A stretch of 64,000 nucleotides of DNA from Mycoplasmopsis anatis (lineage in GTDB: Bacteria > Bacillota_I > Bacilli_A > Mycoplasmatales > Metamycoplasmataceae), in the NCBI RefSeq assembly GCF_900660655.1, contig NZ_LR215035.1, positions 682,001 to 746,000 on the forward strand, given 5' to 3'. The position numbers and the translations under genes were made by a program. How positions within the stretch are numbered: position 1 is the stretch's first letter; each line of letters starts with the position of its first letter. Shown here piece after piece: positions 63,961-64,000 of the stretch. The notes beneath the pieces are model-generated. The model made no database searches and was not told where the DNA came from. It saw only the letters and a list, made by a program, of their open reading frames with translations.

Positions 63961-64000
63961 ATGAAGTTATTTTGTTATGGATGTGAAAAATATTTTGAAA
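63961..64000 (+). CDS. Start of a further gene (cut by window edge)
   Basis: AAGGAG lies 6 nt before ATG 63961, which opens MKLFCYGCEKYFE with a CxxC pair near the N-terminus. Too little is present to name it. It is 35 nt behind the nuclease gene and is likely co-transcribed. Confidence 0.6.
   Translation, partial: MKLFCYGCEKYFE

Overview
The window is AT-rich DNA from a mycoplasma. TGA must be read as tryptophan (translation table 4): almost every long gene (gyrB, uvrA, lgt, trxB, the 2067-aa lipoprotein, both transposases) runs through several in-frame TGA codons at conserved Trp positions. The gene set fits a member of the hominis-group mycoplasmas (Mycoplasmopsis-like): uvrA/uvrB, ackA-pta, hprK-lgt, a giant lipoprotein with repeated domains, and IS30-family elements. 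I cannot name the species from sequence alone. Coding spans below are given with table 4.

Positions 1-38,995 are mostly core genome. In order: two YitT-family membrane proteins around ligA (ligA and the second yitT each carry one apparent frameshift); a 2067-aa repeat-domain lipoprotein divergent from gyrB; gyrB, rnj and hpt on the plus strand; pyk, a 452-aa exported protein, engB, coaD, ackA and pta on the minus strand, closely packed; a small membrane protein and trxB; a two-gene ABC exporter; a decayed AAA ATPase gene; a compact ToxN/AbiQ toxin locus (27.5-28.3 kb); lgt-hprK; uvrA, a 135-aa gene and uvrB; a small lipoprotein, ychF and tRNA-Trp(CCA); and an intact AAA/DUF4143 ATPase flanked by copies of one palindrome.

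Positions 39-64 kb are an accessory island rich in repeats, remnants and pseudogenes. It holds an IS30-family element (39,876-41,290) next to a truncated gene; an HNH endonuclease with a single-chain fusion of a C5-cytosine and an amino-methyltransferase; a Panacea/SocA-like gene with an unknown neighbour; an AlbA-type regulator remnant preceded by iteron-like boxes; an SPPY-type DNA methyltransferase; a decaying ABC-three-component (ABC-3C) locus; a family of large paralogous cytoplasmic proteins arranged as A-A-B (60.1-55.4 kb) and as A-B (42.8-41.3 kb, with B cut off beside the IS element); a second IS30-family element; and a Dam-type methyltransferase divergent from a YqaJ-like nuclease that probably opens another mobile segment.

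The three most interesting signals are: (i) a ToxN/AbiQ-type endoribonuclease whose likely repeat-RNA antitoxin lies downstream of the toxin with its own promoter and terminator, the reverse of the usual type III order; (ii) the A/B paralog system, which I cannot assign to a family; (iii) the HNH plus double-methyltransferase fusion, which suggests an asymmetric (type IIS-like) restriction system. Many genes have a TATAAT box 6-8 nt before the start codon and no Shine-Dalgarno sequence, which suggests leaderless mRNAs. Several frameshifts fall in A/T homopolymers, so sequencing error must be excluded before calling pseudogenes.
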